This document shows, one piece after another, positions 20,047 to 32,444 of a stretch of DNA of 37,388 nt. Numbering within the stretch: the stretch's first letter is position 1; each line of letters starts with the position of its first letter. A program made the position numbers and the translations under genes. The notes below the pieces were generated by a model that was not told the origin of the DNA, made no database searches, and saw only the letters and a list, made by a program, of their open reading frames with translations. This stretch comes from Burkholderiales bacterium. Lineage in GTDB: Bacteria > Pseudomonadota > Gammaproteobacteria > Burkholderiales > JABEVD01. The stretch lies in NCBI GenBank assembly GCA_013044025.1, contig JABEVD010000033.1, positions 1 to 37,388 of the forward strand, written 5' to 3'.

Positions 20047-20820
20047 TCAGCGCAAAATGCCACGATTCGAGTTCGAGAGGAAATCGACCAGGATCTGAAG
20101 TTCCGCAAAGGATTCGGCATGCCGGGAGATTTCCTCCTTCGCTTCCTGCAGACTCAATCCGGATTTGTACAGCGTCTTGTAGGCGCGGCGGATTTCGAGG
20201 ATCGCTTCCTTGGAAAACCCCCTGCGCTTGAGTCCTTCCGAATTGATGCCGTGGGTTTGGGCAGGATTTCCGGAAACCATGACATAAGGCGGCAGATCCT
20301 GATGAATTGCGCTGCCCATCCCGGTCATGCTGTGCGCGCCGATTCTGCAAAACTGGTGAACGATGGCAAATCCACCCAGAATGGCATGATCCTCCACCGT
20401 GACATGCCCGGCAAGCGAGGCATTATTGGAAAAAGTGGTATGGTTGCCGATCTGGCAGTCATGGGCAAGATGGACATAGGCCATGATCCAGTTGTGATTT
20501 CCGACCCGGGTCACGCCCACATCCTGCACCGTTCCGGTGTTGAAGGTGCAGAATTCCCGGATCACGTTGTTGTCGCCGATTTCGAGGGAAGTGGGTTCCC
20601 CTGCATATTTCTTGTCCTGGGGAATTTCGCCCAGGGATACGAACTGGAAAATCCGGTTGTTTTTGCCGATCGTGGTGTGCCCGCGGATCACGGCATGGGG
20701 ACCGATCGTGGTTCCCGAATCGATGCGCACATTCTGCCCGATGATCGAATACGCGCCGATTTCGACGTCTTCGGCAATTTCTGCACCCGGCTCGATGATG
20801 GCTGTCGGATGGATCATCAT
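20047..20820 (-). CDS. lpxA: UDP-N-acetylglucosamine O-acyltransferase
   Basis: [27 protein letters not shown], hexapeptide repeats; ATGA overlap with fabZ. Confidence 0.97.
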   Translation of the reverse strand: MMIHPTAIIEPGAEIAEDVEIGAYSIIGQNVRIDSGTTIGPHAVIRGHTTIGKNNRIFQFVSLGEIPQDKKYAGEPTSLEIGDNNVIREFCTFNTGTVQDVGVTRVGNHNWIMAYVHLAHDCQIGNHTTFSNNASLAGHVTVEDHAILGGFAIVHQFCRIGAHSMTGMGSAIHQDLPPYVMVSGNPAQTHGINSEGLKRRGFSKEAILEIRRAYKTLYKSGLSLQEAKEEISRHAESFAELQILVDFLSNSNRGILR

Positions 20821-21251
20821 ACCGACCGCAGCGTGCACATCAGTTGCGCTTCGGTCACGAGCTGACCGTCCACTTCCGCCCTCACCGCATATTTCCACAG
20901 GCCCTGCGCATGGCGGACGATGGAGGACTTCAGGATCAGTTGATCCCCGGGCATGACCGGTTTCTTGAAGCGCACGCCGTCGATGCCAACGAAATAGTAG
21001 ACGGAATCGGGCTGCGGCTTGGTCTCCATGGTCCTGAAGGAAAGGATGGCGGAAGCCTGGGCGAGCGCCTCGATGATGAGCACGCCGGGCATGACCGGAT
21101 GGTTCGGAAAATGGCCGTTGAAAAAGGGTTCGTTGATGGTCACGTTTTTCAGGGCGGTGATCCCCTTGCCCGGTTCGATTTCGAGCACACGGTCGACGAG
21201 CAGAAACGGGTAACGATGAGGAAGGTATTTCAGTATTTCGTGGATGTCCAT
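20817..21251 (-). CDS. fabZ: 3-hydroxyacyl-ACP dehydratase FabZ
   Basis: [57 protein letters not shown]. Confidence 0.97.
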   Translation of the reverse strand: MDIHEILKYLPHRYPFLLVDRVLEIEPGKGITALKNVTINEPFFNGHFPNHPVMPGVLIIEALAQASAILSFRTMETKPQPDSVYYFVGIDGVRFKKPVMPGDQLILKSSIVRHAQGLWKYAVRAEVDGQLVTEAQLMCTLRSV

Positions 21252-22285
21252 CAGGATTTTTCCCTTTCAAGATCTTCTAAATGCTTTTCAAGCTGGCCGA
21301 CCCTGCCGGCCAGTCCGTTCAGGTGCCTGAGATGCACGCTGTTTTTCAGCCATTCGCGATGAGGCGCAAACGGGTAGATCGACGTATAGGCACCCGATTC
21401 CTCGATCGATTTGGTGATCATGGTGCCGGCCGAAATGTCCACATGGTCGGCGATGCTGAGGTGTCCCAGGATCATGCCGCTGCCGCCGATCTTGCAGTAG
21501 TTGCCGATTTTCGCGCTGCCCGCGATGCCCGTGCAGCCCGCAATCGCAGTATGCTTGCCGATCACGACGTTGTGCGCGATCTGAACCTGATTGTCGATCT
21601 TCGCGCCGTCCATGATCACCGTGTCGTCGAGCGCGCCGCGATCGACCGTCGTATTCGCCCCGATTTCGACGTCGTTTCCGATCACCACCCTGCCGATCTG
21701 CGGGATCTTGACCCATTGCCCCTGATCCATGGCGATGCCGAATCCGTCGGATCCGATCACCACCCCGGAATGGAAGATGCAGTCGTTGCCAATGATGCAG
21801 TCCGCATAAATGCTGACCCCGGGGTAAATCCTCGCCCTGCTCCCCAGCACTACCCTCTCCCCGATGTTGCAGGAAGACTGGATGACGCATCCTTCTCCGA
21901 TCACGGCATGGGCGCCGATGGTGCAGAAAGGACCGATCGAAGCGGAAGGATGAATCTTCGCGCCTTCCCCGATCACCGCATTGGGGTGAATGCCGGGCTC
22001 GACGACAGGCGCCGGATTCAGGAGCTGAGAAACCCGCGCGAAATAGACATAGGGATTGTCGCTCACGATCCTGGGCTTTTGCGTGGACTCCCTGTCCCGC
22101 TTGCCCAGGATCACTGCGCCCGCGCTCGTCTCATCGAGCTGATGGCGGTATTTTCCGCTGGCGAGGAAGGCGACATGATTCGGTCCGGCACTGGATAGCG
22201 TCGCAACCTGATCGATCCGGATGTCGCCATCGCCGACGATCTCACCGCCCAGCCGGGATGCGATCTCCGACAGAAGAAAACTCAT
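21251..22285 (-). CDS. lpxD: UDP-3-O-acylglucosamine N-acyltransferase
   Basis: Hexapeptide repeats; [50 protein letters not shown]. Confidence 0.97.
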   Translation of the reverse strand: MSFLLSEIASRLGGEIVGDGDIRIDQVATLSSAGPNHVAFLASGKYRHQLDETSAGAVILGKRDRESTQKPRIVSDNPYVYFARVSQLLNPAPVVEPGIHPNAVIGEGAKIHPSASIGPFCTIGAHAVIGEGCVIQSSCNIGERVVLGSRARIYPGVSIYADCIIGNDCIFHSGVVIGSDGFGIAMDQGQWVKIPQIGRVVIGNDVEIGANTTVDRGALDDTVIMDGAKIDNQVQIAHNVVIGKHTAIAGCTGIAGSAKIGNYCKIGGSGMILGHLSIADHVDISAGTMITKSIEESGAYTSIYPFAPHREWLKNSVHLRHLNGLAGRVGQLEKHLEDLEREKS

Positions 22286-22288
22286 GGG

Positions 22289-22792
22289 TTATTTCTCGTT
22301 CGCCAGCGCCTTGATCACCTTGTCGGTGATGTCGATCTTTGGGCTTCGATAAACCGCATCCTGAAGGATGAGATCGTATTTTTCCGATTGCGCGATATTG
22401 GTGATCGCCTTGTTCGCTTTCTCGATCACCACAGCGAGTTCCTCGTTTTTCCTGAGGTTGAGATCCTCCCTGAATTCGCGCTGCATGCGCTGGAAATCGC
22501 GCGAAAGATTGGCAAGATCGCGCTCTTTCGCGGCCCTGTCCGCATCGGACATGGTCATTCCTTCCTTGTCGAGCTCCGCCTGGAGATCCTTCGCCTGCTT
22601 GGCCATCTTCTGCAGGTTCTGATCTCTGGCGGCGAATTCCTTCTCGATTCTTTTCTGCGCGGCAACCGCAGGAGCGGATTCGCGAAGCACCCTTTCGGTG
22701 TTCACGATTCCGATCCTGAGTTCATCCGCGCAGGCTGCAGATGCAGAAACTGCGAGGACCAGCGCGATCAAACCAGCATATATCCTTTTCAA
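22289..22792 (-). CDS. OmpH/Skp family periplasmic chaperone
   Basis: Signal peptide; IGIVNTERVLRESAPAVAAQKRIEKEF; between lpxD and bamA. Confidence 0.93.
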   Translation of the reverse strand: MKRIYAGLIALVLAVSASAACADELRIGIVNTERVLRESAPAVAAQKRIEKEFAARDQNLQKMAKQAKDLQAELDKEGMTMSDADRAAKERDLANLSRDFQRMQREFREDLNLRKNEELAVVIEKANKAITNIAQSEKYDLILQDAVYRSPKIDITDKVIKALANEK

Positions 22793-22812
22793 TGCAATCT
22801 CCTGATCCGAAA

Positions 22813-25125
22813 TTAGAATATATTGCCCAGCATGAACTGGAAGCGTTGAATGTTGTCATAAGGCTGGGGATTGATCGGTTGCGCGATACTGAATTTCAGC
22901 GGTCCGACCGGAGAAATCCAGGTGAGCGCAACACCGGCGGAATACCGGAGACCGCCGCCCTGTACCGGAACCTGGCTGGGACCGTATACCATGCCTCCGT
23001 CCACGAATGTGGAAAGGCGTACCGAATTCTTGTCCTTGATGCCCGGCATGGGGAAATAGATTTCGGCGCTGCCGATCACTTCCTTGTTGCCGCCGATCGG
23101 CTCCAAATAGATGTCGCGAGGACCGATCGAACTGATGTCGTAGCCGCGCACCGACCCCGTGCCGCCTGCATAGAAATTCTTGAAGAAGGGCAGCGGCTTT
23201 CCTCCATAACCCCCGCCATAACCGAGCTGCCCGTTCAGCATCAGCGTGAAATCCTTGTACAGGGTATGGAAATACATGTCCTGCGCGGTGAACTTGTAGT
23301 AACGCAATGACCCGCCGGGAAGTCCGAGTTCGGTATAGGCGCTCATCATGGTGCCTTCCGTCGGGAAAAAGGCATTGTTCCGGGTATCCCTCGACCAGCC
23401 GACCGTACCCATGACCGTGGTGTTGTTGTATCCGAACTGCTGGACGAACTGGGAATAAAGCGGCGAAGTGTACACCGGCATCCCTGGGAAAAAGATGGAG
23501 GCATAATTGTTGAGACTGATGCCGGTCAACTCGTAGCCCAGGCCGAAATGCACCATGTCGTCGTCGTTCACCGGAACTCCGTAACGGCCTGCAGCGCCGG
23601 TGGTCGAGGTGCTGTATTGTCCGAGCATCAGCGCGGAGGGATTGAGAACCCGCTTGTAGACATCATAACCCAGGCTGGTACCGGCATCGGTGAAATAGGG
23701 ATTGGTGTAGGATAACGAATACACCTTGTTCAATATGCTGGTGTTGACCTGGAGCGAAGCTTGGTTGCCGGTGCCGAAAATGTTGTTTTCGGCAATGGAT
23801 CCGCTCAGGATGAGTCCCTCGGAACTTGCATAACCCGCCCCCACCGAAATGTTTCCGGTCGGCCTTTCGCTCACGTTCATGTTGAGATCGACCAGATCGC
23901 TGGTGCCGACCACCGCGGGGGTCTCGATGGTCGCGTCGGTGAAATAGCCGAGCCTGTCGACGCGCTTCTTCGAATCCTTGATCTTCTGCCCCATGTACCA
24001 TCCGCCTTCCATCTGCCTGAATTCGCGGCGGATGACTTCGTCCTTGGTCCTGGTGTTGCCGGTGAGGTTGATTCTCCTCACATACACCCGGTTGCCCGGA
24101 TCGATCGCAAAGGTGAAGGAAGCAGTGTGATTCTTTTTGTCGACTTCCGGAATGGCATTGACATTGGCGAAGGCATATCCTTCGTCGCCCAGACGGTCGC
24201 TGATGTCGCGGATGGCGTTGGTGATCTTCTCGCGATTGAAGATGTCGCCCGGCTTCACGTCGACGAGATGTTCGAGTTCGGCCTTCGGGATCAACTGATC
24301 GCCAGCGAACTTGATGGCGCTCACGGTGTACTTGGAGCCTTCCGTGATGTTGAGCGTGATGTAGATGTCTTTCTTGTCCGGCGTGATGGAAACCTGGATC
24401 GAATTCACGGCAAATTCCAGGTAACCGCGGTTCTGGTAGAAGGAACGAAGCGATTCTTCGTCCGCTGCCAGCTTGTTCCTGGAATACTGGTCGTCGTCGG
24501 TGATCCAGGAAAGCCAGTTCGGAGTGCTCAGTTTGAAGAGATCGAGCAAATCCTTGGTCTTGAAATCGTGGTTGCCGATGATTTCGATCTGGCGGATCTT
24601 GGCCACCTGGCCTTCCGTGATATTGAAGCTGACGTCGACCCGGTTTCTTTCCAGCGGAGTGACCGTGGTCTCGATCTTCACGCCATAATAACCACGTCCC
24701 ACATATTGCCGCTTCAGTTCCTGAACTGCCTTGTCGAGCAAGGCGCGGTCGAGAATGCGCGACTGGGCGAGCCCGATCTGCTTGAGACCGGTGCGAAGCT
24801 GGTCCTTCTTGATTTCCTTTGCGCCGGAAATGGTGATGTCTGCGATTGCGGGCCGCTCCTGCACCGAGACGATGAGGAGTCCGTCCTTTGCCTCGATGCG
24901 GACATCCTTGAAAAAGCCCGTATCATAGAGCGCCTTGATGGCCGCGACCGATTTCTGGTCGTCCATGGTATCCCCGACCTTGACGGGAAGATAGCTGAAT
25001 ACCGTTCCGGCTTCCGTGCGCTGTATTCCTTCGACCTTGATGTTCTTGACGACGAAAGGCTCGATGGCCAGCGCCGAAGTTGCATAAAGACTGGACAGGA
25101 TTGCCACAAAATGTTTTATTTTCAT
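22813..25125 (-). CDS. bamA: Outer membrane protein assembly factor BamA
   Basis: POTRA repeats; GGTGSVRGYDISSIGPRD; C-terminal FMLGNIF with terminal Phe. Confidence 0.97.
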   Translation of the reverse strand: MKIKHFVAILSSLYATSALAIEPFVVKNIKVEGIQRTEAGTVFSYLPVKVGDTMDDQKSVAAIKALYDTGFFKDVRIEAKDGLLIVSVQERPAIADITISGAKEIKKDQLRTGLKQIGLAQSRILDRALLDKAVQELKRQYVGRGYYGVKIETTVTPLERNRVDVSFNITEGQVAKIRQIEIIGNHDFKTKDLLDLFKLSTPNWLSWITDDDQYSRNKLAADEESLRSFYQNRGYLEFAVNSIQVSITPDKKDIYITLNITEGSKYTVSAIKFAGDQLIPKAELEHLVDVKPGDIFNREKITNAIRDISDRLGDEGYAFANVNAIPEVDKKNHTASFTFAIDPGNRVYVRRINLTGNTRTKDEVIRREFRQMEGGWYMGQKIKDSKKRVDRLGYFTDATIETPAVVGTSDLVDLNMNVSERPTGNISVGAGYASSEGLILSGSIAENNIFGTGNQASLQVNTSILNKVYSLSYTNPYFTDAGTSLGYDVYKRVLNPSALMLGQYSTSTTGAAGRYGVPVNDDDMVHFGLGYELTGISLNNYASIFFPGMPVYTSPLYSQFVQQFGYNNTTVMGTVGWSRDTRNNAFFPTEGTMMSAYTELGLPGGSLRYYKFTAQDMYFHTLYKDFTLMLNGQLGYGGGYGGKPLPFFKNFYAGGTGSVRGYDISSIGPRDIYLEPIGGNKEVIGSAEIYFPMPGIKDKNSVRLSTFVDGGMVYGPSQVPVQGGGLRYSAGVALTWISPVGPLKFSIAQPINPQPYDNIQRFQFMLGNIF

Positions 25126-25130
25126 TACTG

Positions 25131-26489
25131 TTAGCCGATAACCAAACGGTGTAAATCATTGTATATCGCCAGGGCCATGAGGGAAAAAAGCAGGAACAGC
25201 CCCAGTTGCTGACCGATCTCCATGACCCGCTCCGGGAGGGGTCTGCCTCTGACAATTTCGGCCATATAATACATCAAATGGCCCCCGTCCAACACCGGAA
25301 CGGGCAATAAATTGAGTACGCCCAGGCTGATGCTGATGAGGGCGAGAAAGCCGAGATAGGCCGTCGGGCCGATCCTGGCGGATTGTCCTGCATAATCCGC
25401 AATGGTGATCGGACCACCGATGTTCTTCACCGAAACCCGCCCTGCGACCATCTCGAAAAGCATTTTCAGGGTGAAAAAGGAAGTCTCACGGGTCTTGTTT
25501 ACGGCTTTGGCAAGCGCTTCGAATGGACCATAGCGCACCGTGATGAAAAGCCTGTCCATCGATGCCTGATCGACATGGGCAGCGATGCCCAGCCTGCCCG
25601 TCCTTTCGCCGTTTTGCTGAACGACTTCGGGAACGACCTGCACTTCGAGCCTGTTTCCCTTGCGCTCGATTCCGGCCTTCACTGCAATTCCTCCATGCGT
25701 CCGGATGAAGGAAGCGACATCGGACCAGTTCTTCACGGCCTGGCCGTCCAGGGACTCGAATCGGTCTCCCGGAAGAAGTCCGGCTCGGGCGGCAGGGCCA
25801 TCCGCAACGACTTCTCCGATGACCGGGGGAAGCACGAGGGGTTCCCGATCGAAGCCGATGTCGGACAGGATGTCCGGGCTGTCCAGATCGACCTTGCCCA
25901 GAGAAAGTTCGTGTTGAACCACTGCCCCTTCAGGATTCCGGCTCGAAACCCCGATTTTTCCGCCGTCGACGGCATGCTTGATGATCACCCACCGCACATC
26001 GTCCCAGGTGCGGATCTTCCGCTCCCCCATGGAGAAAATTTCCTCTCCTTCGTGGAATCCCGCTTCCGCTACCGGGGTGTCCGCTTTGACCGGCCCCAGA
26101 ATCGGTTTCATTCCCGGGATGCCGTGCAGGAAAAGAATCCAGTAAAGCAATACGGCGAGGAGCAGATTGGAAAGCGGGCCGGCAAGCACGATCGCGATCC
26201 GCTTGTAGACGGACTGACGATTGAAGGCGCGATGCGCTTCACCCGGATCGACTTCCCCTTCCCGTTCGTCGAGCATCTTGACATAGCCGCCCAGGGGAAT
26301 GGCGGAAACCGACCATTCCGTCTGGTCCGGTCCGATTTTCCGGGTGTAAAGCGGTTTGCCGAAGCCCACCGAAAAACGCAATACCTTGACCCCGCAGCGC
26401 TTGGCCACTGCATAATGCCCGTATTCGTGCACGATGATCAGGGTGCCCAGCGCGACGCCGAATGCTGCCAGAGTGAACAGGATGCTCAT
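25131..26489 (-). CDS. rseP: RIP metalloprotease RseP
   Basis: HEYGH, PDZ domains, [16 protein letters not shown]. Confidence 0.96.
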   Translation of the reverse strand: MSILFTLAAFGVALGTLIIVHEYGHYAVAKRCGVKVLRFSVGFGKPLYTRKIGPDQTEWSVSAIPLGGYVKMLDEREGEVDPGEAHRAFNRQSVYKRIAIVLAGPLSNLLLAVLLYWILFLHGIPGMKPILGPVKADTPVAEAGFHEGEEIFSMGERKIRTWDDVRWVIIKHAVDGGKIGVSSRNPEGAVVQHELSLGKVDLDSPDILSDIGFDREPLVLPPVIGEVVADGPAARAGLLPGDRFESLDGQAVKNWSDVASFIRTHGGIAVKAGIERKGNRLEVQVVPEVVQQNGERTGRLGIAAHVDQASMDRLFITVRYGPFEALAKAVNKTRETSFFTLKMLFEMVAGRVSVKNIGGPITIADYAGQSARIGPTAYLGFLALISISLGVLNLLPVPVLDGGHLMYYMAEIVRGRPLPERVMEIGQQLGLFLLFSLMALAIYNDLHRLVIG

Positions 26490-27664
26490 GAATTTCCGGA
26501 AAGCCAGTTCTGCGCGAAAAGTCTCGCCTGCCGGTCGATTTCCAGCGCCGCATCGAAATCATCCGGCCTTCCTGCCTGGATTCCTTCCAGCGCGGCTTCG
26601 ATCATGACCGGGATATCCGTGAAGCGCATCTTTCCCTCCAGGAAGCACTGGACTGCGACTTCGTTGGCCGCATTGAGCACGGTGGGGGCGGCTCCTGCTG
26701 CGCGCAATGCATGAAAGGCCAGGCGCAGACAGGGGAAGCGATCGAAATCGGGTTCCTCGAAATGCAGCTTTGCCACGCTGAAAAGATCGAGCGACCCGAC
26801 CCCCGACTCGATCCGCTCCGGGTAGCCGAGCGCATGGGCGATCGGTGTTCTCATGTCTGGATTGCCGAGTTGCGCGAGAATCGAGCCGTCGACATATTCC
26901 ACCATGGAATGGATGATGCTCTCTGGATGCACGACCACGCGGATCCTGTCGGCATCTGCGCCGAACAGCCAGTGCGCTTCGATCACTTCCAGTCCCTTGT
27001 TCATCATGGTCGCCGAATCGACGGAAATCTTCCTGCCCATCGACCAGTTGGGATGTTTGCAGGCTTCCTCTGGCGTGACGTTCGCAAGGGTGGCCTTGTC
27101 GCGGGCCCGGAAAGGTCCGCCGGATGCGGTGAGCAGGATTCTCCTCACTCCGGAAGAATCGGGATCTCCGGAATAATGCTGCGGCAGCGCCTGGAAAATC
27201 GCATTGTGTTCGCTGTCGATCGGCAGGATCGTGGCATCATGCTCCTTCACCGCCGTCATGAACAGCTCCCCGGTCATGACCAGCGTTTCCTTGTTGGCGA
27301 GCAGAATGCGCTTTCCCGCCCTCGCTGCGGCGAGCGCAGGAGGCATCCCCGCCGCCCCGACGATGGCCGCCATCACGGTGTGCACATCGGGATGCGATGC
27401 GATTTTTTCCAGCGCCCTGACGCCGCAATCGACTTCCGTTTCGATGCCCGCCTCAAGGAGCCTTTTCGAGAGGATTTCAGCGGCCTCCGGATCGAGCATC
27501 ACCGCATGCCTGGGCCTGAATTTCACGCATTGCGCGAACAGGGATTCGTGGCTGGAATTTGCCGAAAGCGCGAATACCGAGAACCGCTCAGGATGTCTTG
27601 CCACGACATCGAGCGTGCTTTTTCCGATGCTCCCGGTGGAGCCGAGTACCGTGATGTTCTGCAT
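26486..27664 (-). CDS. dxr: 1-deoxy-D-xylulose-5-phosphate reductoisomerase
   Basis: [68 protein letters not shown]. Confidence 0.97.
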   Translation of the reverse strand: MQNITVLGSTGSIGKSTLDVVARHPERFSVFALSANSSHESLFAQCVKFRPRHAVMLDPEAAEILSKRLLEAGIETEVDCGVRALEKIASHPDVHTVMAAIVGAAGMPPALAAARAGKRILLANKETLVMTGELFMTAVKEHDATILPIDSEHNAIFQALPQHYSGDPDSSGVRRILLTASGGPFRARDKATLANVTPEEACKHPNWSMGRKISVDSATMMNKGLEVIEAHWLFGADADRIRVVVHPESIIHSMVEYVDGSILAQLGNPDMRTPIAHALGYPERIESGVGSLDLFSVAKLHFEEPDFDRFPCLRLAFHALRAAGAAPTVLNAANEVAVQCFLEGKMRFTDIPVMIEAALEGIQAGRPDDFDAALEIDRQARLFAQNWLSGNS

Positions 27665-27672
27665 GCTTTCCT

Positions 27673-28485
27673 TCATGACATGTACTGGGTGAGCATCAAC
27701 CCAAGAGCGGCCAACGGCAGGGCCGCCGTCAGGCTGTCTATCCTGTCGAGGATGCCGCCGTGGCCGGGAAGGATGTTTCCGCTGTCCTTGAATCCCGCCG
27801 AGCGCTTGATGGAAGATTCGAAAAGATCCCCCAGGATGCTGAAAGCCATCAGCACCAGCGCACAGACGATCACCCAGAAAGCATCGATTGGGATCGATTC
27901 GGTCCCATCGGTAAAAATCAGGACGACGGCATACAAGGCGACCGCCACCACCGCTCCGGCCACGCCTTCCCAGGATTTTCCCGGGCTGATGGTGGGCGCA
28001 AGCTTGTGCTTGCCGAATTTCCGCCCGCTGAAATAAGCCGCGGTATCAGCGATCCACACGATCGCCATCACCCCGATCAGAAGCCAGGGTCCGTGCAGCC
28101 TGAGATCGATCAGGGAAAGCCAGGTCGGGATGAGCAACACCCAGCCCGTCACCATCAGAATGACCGGGTTTCTCGGATTCCAGGCATAGCCGAGCCAGGA
28201 TGGAACCAGAAAGAACCAGAATGCGGCGGAAGCGAGATAGAAATACAGGATCCGCGAGGAATCGACATGGATCAACCACAGGCAAACGAGGCAAAGCCCG
28301 AAAGTGACGGGTGGATAGGCCTGGAACAGGACTTTTCCGAATCCGGACAGGCGCGCCCATTCCCGGCAGGCCACCATCGTGACCACTAGCGTCAGAAGAG
28401 TCCAGAACTGGTCGGAAAAAAGAAATACCGCGCCGAGGAACAGGAGGGCCAGCACGAGCGCAGTCAGTATACTTGCCTTCAGCAT
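27673..28485 (-). CDS. cdsA: Phosphatidate cytidylyltransferase
   Basis: Multi-transmembrane; [48 protein letters not shown]. Confidence 0.95.
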   Translation of the reverse strand: MLKASILTALVLALLFLGAVFLFSDQFWTLLTLVVTMVACREWARLSGFGKVLFQAYPPVTFGLCLVCLWLIHVDSSRILYFYLASAAFWFFLVPSWLGYAWNPRNPVILMVTGWVLLIPTWLSLIDLRLHGPWLLIGVMAIVWIADTAAYFSGRKFGKHKLAPTISPGKSWEGVAGAVVAVALYAVVLIFTDGTESIPIDAFWVIVCALVLMAFSILGDLFESSIKRSAGFKDSGNILPGHGGILDRIDSLTAALPLAALGLMLTQYMS

Positions 28486-28487
28486 GT

Positions 28488-29243
28488 TCAGGTCTTCGCG
28501 ACAAGCTGCTCGCTGGTTCGGCCGAAACGGCGCTCTCTCGACTGATAGGACCGGATGGCGAGATCAAGAGAATCCGCATCGAAATCCGGCCAAAGCGTGT
28601 CGGTGAAATACAGTTCGGTGTAGGCGAGCTGCCAGAGCAGGAAATTGCTGATCCGCTGCTCTCCCCCGGTGCGGATGAAAAGATCCGGCTCCGGTGCGTA
28701 ATTCATCGAAAGGTAGGGGGCAAGGTCGCTTTCCCCGAAGCTTTGACCGATCTCGGGATGCTCTGCAAGCATCCTGCGCACCGCCTGCAGGATGTCCCAT
28801 CTTCCGCCGTAATTCGCGGCGATGGTGAAATGAAGCCCGGTATTGTTTCTGGTACGATTTTCCGCGTCGCGGATGAGATTGACGAGCCGCGAATCGAAGG
28901 GAGAAAGATCGCCGATCACCCTGAATCTCAGGTTGTCCTTCGCCAGTTGCTCGATCTCGCGCTCCAGCGCGCTGTAGAACAGCGACATCAGAAAGGAAAC
29001 CTCATCCTTCGGACGTCTCCAGTTCTCGCTGCTGAAGGCGAACAGGGTGAGGTATTCCACACCCAGTTCGACGCAGTGGCGGGTGACGTTGCGAAGGCTT
29101 TTGACGCCGCGCTGATGCCCGGCGATCCTGGGCAGGAAACGCTGCTTCGCCCAGCGACCGTTGCCGTCCATGATGATAGCGATGTGCGAAGGAACATCCT
29201 TTGATGAAGGAATTTCGCTGGTGGAGCTCCTGAACAGCGACAT
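28488..29243 (-). CDS. uppS: Undecaprenyl diphosphate synthase
   Basis: [43 protein letters not shown]. Confidence 0.97.
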   Translation of the reverse strand: MSLFRSSTSEIPSSKDVPSHIAIIMDGNGRWAKQRFLPRIAGHQRGVKSLRNVTRHCVELGVEYLTLFAFSSENWRRPKDEVSFLMSLFYSALEREIEQLAKDNLRFRVIGDLSPFDSRLVNLIRDAENRTRNNTGLHFTIAANYGGRWDILQAVRRMLAEHPEIGQSFGESDLAPYLSMNYAPEPDLFIRTGGEQRISNFLLWQLAYTELYFTDTLWPDFDADSLDLAIRSYQSRERRFGRTSEQLVAKT

Positions 29244-29800
29244 CAGACCGCCAGCAGATCGGCTTCTTTGGCCTGCAAAGCCTTTTCCACTTCGGCAATA
29301 AAGCGATCCGTGAGCTTCTGCACCTCTTCCTGGGCGCGGCGTTCCTCGTCTTCCGAGATTTCCTTTTCCTTCACCAGATCCTTCAGAGAGGAATTGGCAT
29401 CGCGGCGAATGTTGCGGATCGAGACCCTGGCATTTTCCGCTTCGGATTTCACCACCTTGATCAGGTCGCGCCGGCGTTCTTCGGTGAGCATGGGCATCGG
29501 AACCCGCACCAGATCGCCCACTGTGGAGGGGTTGAGTCCGAGGTCTGATTCACGGATCGCCTTCTCGATGGCATTCAGCATCTTCTTCTCCCATGGAGCG
29601 ACGCTGATGGTGCGCGAATCGAGCAGGTTCACGTTGGCCACCTGACTGATGGGCGTCGGGTTTCCGTAATAATCGACCGTCACGTGATCGAGTATCCCGG
29701 TATGCGCCCGACCGGTCCTGACCTTGGTAAAGTCAACCTTCAGGGATTCGATGGCCTTCGCCATCCGCTGCTCGGCAGATTTCTTGATTTCACCCAACAT
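29243..29800 (-). CDS. frr: Ribosome recycling factor
   Basis: [32 protein letters not shown]. Confidence 0.97.
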   Translation of the reverse strand: MLGEIKKSAEQRMAKAIESLKVDFTKVRTGRAHTGILDHVTVDYYGNPTPISQVANVNLLDSRTISVAPWEKKMLNAIEKAIRESDLGLNPSTVGDLVRVPMPMLTEERRRDLIKVVKSEAENARVSIRNIRRDANSSLKDLVKEKEISEDEERRAQEEVQKLTDRFIAEVEKALQAKEADLLAV

Positions 29801-29825
29801 AGTCGTTCTTTCGCAAATGCAAAAA

Positions 29826-30548
29826 TCAGCAGTATACCAGAGTACCCTCGTCCTCCCCGAGCACGACGCGCTTCAAAGCGGACGGCTTGAAGATGCTGAA
29901 CACGTTGAGGTTCATGTTCTGGTCCCGGCACAAAGCCAGCGCTGTGGAATCCATGACCTTGAGGTTCTTCACGATGGCTTCATCGAAACTCAGGCGCTGA
30001 TAACGGGTGGCTGCCGGATTCAGCTTCGGATCGTCGGTATACACGCCGTCGACCTTGGTTGCCTTCAGCACGATGTCCACGTTCATCTCCATGCCGCGCA
30101 ATGCCGCCGCGGTATCGGTGGTGAAAAATGGATTGCCGGTGCCGGCCGCGAACACCACGACCTTTCCTTCTTCCAGATAGCGCATTGCCTTGCCGCGGAT
30201 ATAGGGTTCCACGACCTGCTCGATCTTGAGGGCGGACTGCACCCTGCACTGCAGGCCGATGCCGCGCATCGTGTCCTGCAGGGCAAGCGCGTTCATGACC
30301 GTGGCCATCATGCCCATGTAATCCGCAGTCGCCCGGTCCATGCCGGCCGCGCCGAGGGCCACGCCGCGGAAGATGTTCCCTCCGCCGATCACGATGCCGA
30401 CCTGAACGCCGAGCGAGACCACCTCGGCAATCTCGGATGCGATGCGCGCGATGGTCGGCCGGTTGATGCCGTAGCTGTCCTCGCCCATCAGGGCTTCCCC
30501 GCTCAGCTTGAGCAGGATCCGCCCGTATGACGGTTTGCGCCGGGTCAA
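29826..30548 (-). CDS. pyrH: UMP kinase
   Basis: [50 protein letters not shown]. Confidence 0.97.
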   Translation of the reverse strand: MTRRKPSYGRILLKLSGEALMGEDSYGINRPTIARIASEIAEVVSLGVQVGIVIGGGNIFRGVALGAAGMDRATADYMGMMATVMNALALQDTMRGIGLQCRVQSALKIEQVVEPYIRGKAMRYLEEGKVVVFAAGTGNPFFTTDTAAALRGMEMNVDIVLKATKVDGVYTDDPKLNPAATRYQRLSFDEAIVKNLKVMDSTALALCRDQNMNLNVFSIFKPSALKRVVLGEDEGTLVYC

Positions 30549-31426
30549 GATTGTCCCACCTGGGCCATCACTTCGGCCACGAAGTCGGTAGCGACTTTCT
30601 CGATTCCCTCGCCCACCACGAACATCTGGAAGGAATGGACCGATGCATTCTTCGCCTTCAGCAGCTTTTCGACGGTCTCGTCAGGATTCTTCACGAAAGG
30701 CTGTCCGAGCAGGGTGATTTCGGCCAGGTACTTGGCGATCCTGCCTTCGACCATCTTTTCCACGATATTGGCGGGCTTGCCGCTTTCCGCAGCCTGCGCG
30801 GTATAGATGTCGCGCTCCCTGGAAAGCAGATCGGCGGGCACCTGATCCTTCGAAACGCAAACCGGCTTGCTCGCAGCAATGTGCATGGCCAGATCCTTGC
30901 CGAGCACATCGTCACCGCCCGTGTAATCAATCATCACGCCGATCTTCGATCCATGCAGGTAGCTCGCGATCCTGCCGCTGGTTTCGAAGCGCGCGAATCT
31001 CCTCGGGCTGATGTTTTCGCCAAGCTTCATGACGAGCGCCTGACGGGTTTCCTCGACACTCCTGCCGTCGGCCATCTTCGCCTCTGCAAGCGCAGCCACA
31101 TCGGCCACGTTGTTGCGGGTGACGGTCTCGGCCAGCGCCTTCGAAAAATCGATGAAATCCTGGTTCTTTGCGACGAAGTCGGTTTCACAGTTGACTTCGA
31201 TCAGCGCGCCGGACTTGCCGTCCGCGGCGACGAATGCGCCGATCAATCCTTCCGCTGCGATCCTTCCCGCAGCCTTGCTGGCTTTCGCGCCGCTCTTGAT
31301 CCTGAGAAGATCCTCGGCGGCCTTCATGTCGCCGTCGGTTTCTGCCAGCGCCTTCTTGCAATCCATCATGCCAAGGCCGGTCATTTCTCGCAATTCCTTG
31401 ACCATGCTTGCGGTAATTTCCGCCAT
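30545..31426 (-). CDS. tsf: Elongation factor Ts
   Basis: [53 protein letters not shown]. Confidence 0.97.
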   Translation of the reverse strand: MAEITASMVKELREMTGLGMMDCKKALAETDGDMKAAEDLLRIKSGAKASKAAGRIAAEGLIGAFVAADGKSGALIEVNCETDFVAKNQDFIDFSKALAETVTRNNVADVAALAEAKMADGRSVEETRQALVMKLGENISPRRFARFETSGRIASYLHGSKIGVMIDYTGGDDVLGKDLAMHIAASKPVCVSKDQVPADLLSRERDIYTAQAAESGKPANIVEKMVEGRIAKYLAEITLLGQPFVKNPDETVEKLLKAKNASVHSFQMFVVGEGIEKVATDFVAEVMAQVGQS

Positions 31427-31455
31427 ATCCAACTCCTAAAAATATTTACAGTTTT

Positions 31456-31479
31456 AAAAAAAGGGGCTGACGCCCCTTG
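31456..31479 (-). terminator. Intrinsic terminator/attenuator between rpsB and tsf
   Basis: Minus strand AAGGGGC-GTCA-GCCCCTT followed by TTTTT, just after the rpsB stop. Confidence 0.82.
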
Positions 31480-31486
31480 TTTTGGC

Positions 31487-32230
31487 TTATTTTGCCTCGC
31501 CGTCCGGATCGCTCACTTCGACGAATTCGTCGCTGACCAGCTCCCTGATGACCTGGCTGCGCCCTTCCAGGACCGCATCGGCCACGCCTCTCGCATAGAG
31601 ACGGATCGCGCGGCTGGAATCGTCGTTGCCGGGAATCACATAGGCCACGCCGTCCGGGGAATGGTTGGTATCGACCACGCCGACCACCGGGATGCCGAGC
31701 TTGGCTGCCTCGACGATGGCGCCCTTCTGGTAGCCGACGTCGACGACGAAAATCGCAGCGGGCAGATCGGGCATGTCCTTGATTCCGCCCAGGCTGCGCT
31801 CCAGCTTTTCATATTCCCTGTGCAGTTCCAGGGCTTCCTTCTTGGTCATCTTCTCGGCGGTGCCATCCTGCATCATGGTTTCCATGTCGCGAAGACGCTT
31901 GATGGATTGCTTGACCGTCTTGAAATTGGTCAGCATGCCGCCCAGCCACCTGTGGTCGACATACGGGCTGCCGCAACGGGAAGCTTCTTCCTTGATGATT
32001 TCGCGCGCCTGACGCTTGGTGCCGACGAACAGGATGGTGCCCTTGTTCGCGGAAAGCTGGCGAACATATTTCATCGCATCCAGGTACATCGCCATCGTCT
32101 TTTCGAGATTGACGATGTGGATCTTGTTGCGATGGCCGAAAATGTAGGGGGCCATCTTGGGATTCCAGTAGCGGGTCTGATGTCCGAAATGGACGCCCGC
32201 TTCCAGCATTTGACGCATCGTGACTGTCAT
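31487..32230 (-). CDS. rpsB: 30S ribosomal protein S2
   Basis: [44 protein letters not shown] 32230 chosen over the longer open frame. Confidence 0.97.
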   Translation of the reverse strand: MTVTMRQMLEAGVHFGHQTRYWNPKMAPYIFGHRNKIHIVNLEKTMAMYLDAMKYVRQLSANKGTILFVGTKRQAREIIKEEASRCGSPYVDHRWLGGMLTNFKTVKQSIKRLRDMETMMQDGTAEKMTKKEALELHREYEKLERSLGGIKDMPDLPAAIFVVDVGYQKGAIVEAAKLGIPVVGVVDTNHSPDGVAYVIPGNDDSSRAIRLYARGVADAVLEGRSQVIRELVSDEFVEVSDPDGEAK

Positions 32231-32444
32231 TCGATATTCTCCATAAGGGTTATGCCTCCACCCGCCGTCCATAGACCCGATTGGGCACCCGAATTCATCG
32301 GCGGATGCGTGAATTTTCGCGAAAGAAACGCTTTCCCCGCGAAGGGGCATATTCTAACATCCGAAAGGGCATTTCCTCAACCGTGGATTGCCTTGAAGAC
32401 GAGGATTGGATATCCTCGTCATATTTGGCCCAGCGAAATTTCAA

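Noticed and set aside
18721-20865. 714-aa plus-strand ORF across lpxB and lpxA
   Set aside because: Shadow of conserved minus-strand genes; no domain motif. The same reasoning applies to 13155-14492, 23761-25134, 25383-26714 and 33236-34858.
20047-21270. 407-aa ORF as one LpxA protein
   Set aside because: The N-terminal 150 residues are the out-of-frame fabZ sequence; real lpxA starts at 20820.
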